From Niebla homalea (taxonomy: Eukaryota > Ascomycota > Lecanoromycetes > Lecanorales > Ramalinaceae), in assembly GCA_019925105.1 (NCBI GenBank), contig JAHGAU010000004.1, positions 1,302,001 to 1,366,000 of the forward strand: 64,000 nt of DNA, given 5' to 3'. The notes below the pieces were generated by a model. It saw nothing but the letters and a program-made list of their open reading frames with translations. It made no database searches and was not told the origin of the DNA. Below, piece after piece: positions 57,914 through 64,000 of this stretch. The stretch's first letter is position 1. The number at the start of each line of letters is the position of its first letter. The translations under genes were made by a program, and so were the position numbers.

Positions 57914-60900
57914 GTTTAAGCTTAAAAGCCCGTATTTTTATTAGATCCGCCTTATTTTAATAACGCGCTATAAAATTTTTTTTACTTTATTAAAAATCCA
58001 CTATTATCTATATTTATAGTCCAATTCTATATTTATTATAATAACGATATTATATTAATTTAATCTTAACTTTTATTTAAGATTTAAATATCTTATTACG
58101 ATAGGTTTCCTTTATATTTCTTATTATTTCTTTATTATATTAAGACGTAACGTAAAAATTCTTAAAAAACTCGCGGAATCTTAATTTATAAAGAAAGATA
58201 ATAACTTTTTCTTAACTTAATATTTTATTACGTAATAAGTACTTAAGCTTATAATAAATATTAAAATTAATTAAAGCGGTTATAAATACCCTTATATAAA
58301 ATATTTTGATACGATTTAATATTTTTAAGAGCTTAAAATTATTAATATAAACTTAATAGTAAATTTAATAATATTACGTATATTATTAATATAGTTAAAT
58401 AAAAGGTTAATTTTAAGCTGAAAATAGAATTAATATTAATCTTAAAAACCTTCTGAAAAAATTTATTAAACTAACTCCCTTAGCGGTACGCCGGCGGGAT
58501 AAATAAAGGTAAATTTAGAAGACGTAACGTTACGGTCTGGATACTTAAGTACCACTTTAATAAGTAGATTAATAATAAGATTAATTCTTAAGGAACTTAA
58601 AAAGAATTAAAATATAGTTTTTACTTAAGGTAAAAATAATAATTAACCCGCTTTACGTTTATTAAGTTACGGCTTATGAATAACGTATATTAAGGCCGTT
58701 ATTAAGGCCCTTTACTAAGGCCCTTTATTAAGGCTTAACGGCCTACCTTGGCGTAACAATATAATATACTATTATAACGCCGGCGTAAAGATAACGTTAA
58801 TTATTAATAATTATTTCTTTTTTTATACGTTAATCTTTAAGGTATAAAGAAATATATTTAAGAAGTTAACGTAAAACCGGCTAAGTATAAGGCTTATTAA
58901 AAACCTATTATTAAACCCAATAAAAATAAAGTAAAAGGAAAAGAGTTTTTAAGTATATATACGAGTATATTAGTATTTATCCAATAATAAAATAATAAAG
59001 GTATTTTACATTAATAAATAATTAACATAACTTATAAAGCTTATTAAAAACGTTTTTATAAAACTTAATAAAAAAAATAAGTAAAAAAATGTCTTTATAA
59101 TATTAATTAATAGTTATTTAAGGTTTTATTATTAATTTATTATACTATAATAAAACTAAATATTATCGTAAAAATAATATATAATTATAGTAAGGTTTTT
59201 ATTTTATTTTAAATTTTTTCTTTTTTTTTCTTAGTAATCTTAATTCTTTTTATAAATATAATATATTAAAGATTTATATAAGTATTTATAAGTTAATATA
59301 CGTATAGCTATATACCTTTATTATCTATATTATTATTATAATAAGTAATATTAACGTTACGTAAATATTTTATTTACGTTAATAATTCGTTTATTTTTAT
59401 TTATTAATAAAATATATAAATTTACTTTAATTTTTAAATAATATAACGTATATATAATAGCGCTTTCTTAACGTAAATATAAATATAATATTAATAATAT
59501 ATATAATAACGCTTTATTCAATTTACTTCTTATAAAATAAGTTTTTACACCGGCGGGGCCTTTTACTTTATTATAAATATCGTAATAAATAATATTCTTC
59601 CCGTTACCTTCCCGTAAATATCCTTAATACCTTTAAATTATTATTACTTTAATATATATATAATTCCCGGATTAATTATAACGCTAAGTAATTCGATAAA
59701 TACGTAAAAATCGGACGATCGGTACGCGGTTTATTAAGGCGTAAGCCCGGTATATATAGAAATATAATAAAATCCTTCGGGATTTTAAAGTTTTCTAATT
59801 AAATATTAATTAAACGTTAATTACCGCCGGTTAAACAGAATATATATTCCGTTAAGTTACCCTAAAAGTTAAAGGGCAAATATCGGTTTTTTAAATTAAG
59901 AAAAAAACGCTTATTATCCGCGTTAAGGCGGCAGAAAAAAAGGTTATCCGGCTTAAAGAATGAATAAATAAATTATAGTATAATAATAAAACGATAAAGT
60001 TAATATTTAATAATTAAATCGGCTTGATATGGGGGGTTTAAGCCCTTTATAAGAATTAACTCCGTTAAAAAGTTATTCCTTATTTCCCGACCTTATATTT
60101 AGAATAAGGAAATAAAACCTTAAGCTTATAATATCCGGTAATTTAAAAAACAAAAAGGAGGAGGAAAATATAGCCTTCGGTTTATTTCAAAGAAAAGGAA
60201 AAAAAGGTTATATTTTTTTAACGGCGTTATTAAAAGGGTTAATTTTAACTTTTAAGAATAATACCTTAAAATTAAATTAAAAAGCCTCTCCGGTAAATAA
60301 TATTAAAAAAATATTTTTAATTAAGAGTTAAGGGAAAAAGAAAACGGTATAATACCTTTATATTTAATTTAAATACCGTGAACTTATATATAAAAGAAAA
60401 CGAGGGGAAAAAAAGTAATCTACGTTAACGTAAAATTATAAATTATTCTTTTATTTTTATACGTTAATATTATTAAAATTCAACGTTAAATATTAAAGTC
60501 AATAACGTTAAGCGTTAAGTACTTATAATTTATATATTATTAAAAGTAATATAGCGGATAATACTATTAAAGTTACCGGAACGTTAATATAATTTTAATA
60601 AATATATTTATTAATTTTTTTATTATTTTAATAACTTTATTTACTTAATATCCTTAATTTAATAGCGCGTTAAACGCTTATAATTTAATACTTATAGTTT
60701 TTTATTTTTAGTATTATTATAATTATTATTAAAGTTACTCTTATTAATTAAAATATTACAATAAAGATAATTATTTCTATAACGTTAACTTATCCGCGTA
60801 TATAATACCTATAATAATTAAAGTCATTAATTAAAGTTTAAACTTTAATAATCTTACGGAAAGATAACGTATAAGGGTTAAGTAGTTATAATATTAATTC

Positions 60901-61152
60901 TATATATAACTATTAACCATATATATAACCTCCGCCGTTATAACGTTATAACCTTATTTACGTTTCCTTTTATTCCGTATTATCTTATTATATTATGCCC
61001 GTAATTCTTAAAAGTACTTTAAGTTTATTTTTGATATTTATTAATTATATTTAAGGCTTTAATTAACTTATTTAATTTAATATTAAACGCTTTTTTACTT
61101 TTAACCTTATTAATAATTTCTTTAATTACTTATTCCTTTTTATTATTAATTA
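57914..61152. other. Severely RIP-degraded DNA, no gene
   Basis: Nearly no CpA/TpG; CpG-containing motifs persist. A short AAGGCCCTTTATT duplication lies at 58690-58750. No other feature. Confidence 0.6.
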
Positions 61153-64000
61153 ATTTGATTGATTGATTGATTGATTTATACTACGGGTCTAATTAAGCTA
61201 ATTCCGGCATTCCTTAATACGCGGCCTTTTAGCCTTATTAATAACCGTAAAAACTTAATACTTATAACGTTAAGGTAAAAACCGGCGTTTACCAGGCCTT
61301 TACCCTTTCTCCCTTAAGGTAAAGGATATTAATAGCCGTTTAAAGAATAATAATTTATTTATATACTTTTTATATTTTAATTCCCCTAAGAAAATCCATA
61401 ATATTATAATTATATCCTTATAAAGGCTATTTTTAAGCTTATTATTCTTCCGCTCCTTTATATATTTATATTATTTTAACCTTATATAATACCTTTAAAT
61501 ATCCTTATTAATATTTACGCGTTTAATATATACTTTTCTTATATTATTATCGCCGTTAATTTTTTTTAAAGACTTTTAATAAGCGTTTATTATTATATTT
61601 TTATAATTATAGAAAATGCTTTCCGGTTTATATAATTAATATAATTAATTTTTACTTTTCTTTTTCTTTTTTAACCGGTAACGGGCTTTCTTTATAAGGT
61701 CTTTAATAACTTTATTTATCTTTATAATAAGATCAAATTATAATAATAATCCGGTAAATATTATAAATTTAACGGTTACCTAGATATTTCGTTTTATAAA
61801 TAATATTTAACGATAATTATAAGTATTAACTTTTACGATAAGTTTTAATTTAATTTTTATAAATAAAGAATAAGAAATAAAAACGTATATAACGTCTTAT
61901 CTCGTTTATTTATACTTATATCCGGCGTTTATCCGACCCCCGATATATATAATAAATAAGAAATAAGTTAAACCGTTTTTACCCGTCCGGAGTTAAATTA
62001 TTAATACGTTATTACCTTTTTTTATAATATTATAATAATAAAGATACTTATTAATAATCTTTTTATCGTTAAAAGTTAAATAATAATAATTTTAAGGTAT
62101 AAAGTCTTTATATTTTTATTAACGTTTAATTTACTTTATTATAATTTATAAAATAATCGTTATAATTTTTACTTTTTAAATCCCCTTAATTTCAGTCTTT
62201 TTTACGTTTAACGGGAATTCGTACCCACTTAAGCTAACTTCTGGGATATCGGTAAGGTTAATTTTTTTTTAATTTATTTTTACTTTATTTTAATAAGAAA
62301 AGAGATAAATATCTTTAATTTATTCTTTTTAACTTAAAACTTATTAAGATTTTAATAGATCTGCCCGTTTTTTATTATCGTAATTAAGTATATATATTTC
62401 TTTAATTTTATTTAAGTAATTATTTAATTTAATAAAACCTTAATCGTTAATATAAAGATTTTAAACTTTAATACCGGGATAAAAATTATTTTATAAGTAC
62501 CGTTAATTACTTTTAAATATTAATTTTAGACTTTCTATAATATTTAAATAAACTTTTTCTTATATCCCAGAATATTTTTAAGTATATATTAAATAGCCGT
62601 AACGTATATTATAGTTAACTTTATTATAACTTAATAAATAGTCCGGGCCTTCTATAACGTAGCTTTTTATATTAATACGGTAAGATAAATAAAACCTTTT
62701 TCTTATAAAGTTATTTTTTTTTAAATTTTTTTTATATAATCCTTTCAATTAAATTTCTTATTTACTTAAAGGTTAAAGATTTTAATATTAATATCCGGCT
62801 TTATTATAACTTTATTTAAGTTTATTATAATTATTATATTATATAGTTTTAAGCTTTTAATTATATAAATAAGCTTATATTTATATGACGTAAATTAAGT
62901 TTTATAAGTTTTCGTTTCTTAAAAATAAATTTTATAAATTTATTTTAATTTTAAATAATTTATATATATAAAAATATTATAGGTTAAAAGGTAAACGTTA
63001 TTAATAAAACTTTTAATTTAAATTTTTTATTTTAACTTAATAAGCTTTTTAATTAATAAATTATTAAAAAATAAAAATAATATAAAAAAAATAAGTAATC
63101 TTTAAGGAATCCTTATTATAACGGACTTTATTAAGCTTATTTTTTATCCTAGGTTAATTAACGTAACTTAATCGCTTAAAAAACTTTTTATTTACTTAAT
63201 TAAAAAAAATAATATCCCTTTTTTCCTTAAGTTATATAATAATTTTTAATAATTTATTTTATTAAAGGTATTTATAATATTAAGAAAAAGAAAACTTATA
63301 ATATATTTCTTTCCGTAATCTTATATTATATATACGCTATTAATTAATCCTTTAAGGGTTATTTTTATTAATTGATTTCTTTTTACTTTTATTTATTAAT
63401 CGGGGAGAAATCCGTAATTCTTTATATAATCGTTAAGGATTTTTATTATTATCGTTTTTATGGTTTTCTTTAATATATATAAGAATATAATAAGTTTATA
63501 AAACTTTACTTTAAAGTAATCCGGCTTAATAAGCTTCTTAAAGATAATTATCTTTACTTTTTTTAATTTACGTAAATAATAATTAACGTTAAAATATATT
63601 TAAAAAAGATAAATAAAGATTTTTTTAAATAATAAAATTATTATTATTAAGAATTTATTAAGAATTTTATTTAATCTTAAAGCTTTATCCTTTTCTAATT
63701 TATTAATCGTTTTAATTATTATATTTTATATTATTATTTTATTTATTAATATAAGGTTAAAGTACGTAACGCTATTAATATCGTTTAAATTAATTTTTAA
63801 CGGAAAGGAGAAAAATGCTTTTTAAGGGCCTTAATTTTACCGTTAAAGATATTAATTAATATATTATTAAGTCTTTTAAAAGATAAAAATTTAAAAATAT
63901 ACTTTAATTTCTTATTTTATTCTTTATTATACTTTATTAACTCTTAGATATTACGAGGTAAAACCGTTAAATTATATACCGTAAATTAAAAGTATATTTA
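61153..64000 (-). mobile_element. LINE-like element, copy F, runs off the window
   Basis: Tail (ATTG)n at 61154-61174, then TATACTACGGGTCTAATTAA and the conserved 3' block. The body continues rightwards and matches, in reverse, copies A and B to at least 62480. It is the longest copy here. The stretch from 62500 to the window end is assigned by extension only. No frame survives. Confidence 0.5.

Noticed and set aside
48771..64000. Mitochondrial DNA because of extreme AT content
   Set aside because: CpA/TpG depletion with retained CpG, dispersed nuclear-type transposons and gene islands with fungal introns indicate RIP in nuclear DNA.

Overview
The window reads as nuclear DNA of a filamentous ascomycete. 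The supporting signs are a fungal Zn2Cys6 regulator, short introns of 50-88 nt with GT...CTRA-like branch...AG signals, many small LTR and TIR elements, and long AT-rich blocks in which CpA/TpG dinucleotides are almost absent while CpG survives. That last pattern is the mark of repeat-induced point mutation (RIP). The species cannot be named from the sequence. The mosaic of gene-poor AT-rich blocks and small gene islands suggests an accessory or subtelomeric region.

Layout. 1-17.4 kb: RIP-degraded repeats, with LTR-type miniature elements, two LINE-like 3' ends, several solo LTRs with perfect 5-bp target duplications, and a flawless 42-copy GGTGAG array at 12775. 17.5-31.9 kb: an island of normal base composition holding five orphan genes (17871 +, 22327 +, 24416 -, 26230 +, 30091 -), TIR-bounded elements packed with minisatellites (19.2-22.2 kb and 23.2-23.6 kb), and some uninterpretable ORF fragments (27.4-29.3 kb). 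31.9-39.1 kb: an AT-rich block with LTR elements, flanked by a short direct repeat. 39.2-41.9 kb: an island with one two-exon orphan gene and a near-perfect 44-bp palindrome upstream. 42-43.8 kb: repeats. 43.9-48.1 kb: a divergent pair, a Zn2Cys6 regulator (-) and a secreted-type alpha/beta hydrolase (+), separated by a TA-flanked MITE; each of the two genes has an apparent single-base frameshift. 48.5-64 kb: strongly RIP-degraded DNA with a 15-copy decamer array, one complete miniature LTR element and four LINE-like 3' ends.

Function. The only genes with recognisable families are the regulator and the hydrolase. They look like a remnant of a small metabolic locus. The other genes encode unrecognised proteins with one to three hydrophobic segments and helical, low-complexity or internally repeated regions. 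They have no visible catalytic motifs and may be lineage-specific. Gene structures were derived by hand from splice signals and frame arithmetic, and element boundaries from terminal motifs and target duplications; no homology search was possible.
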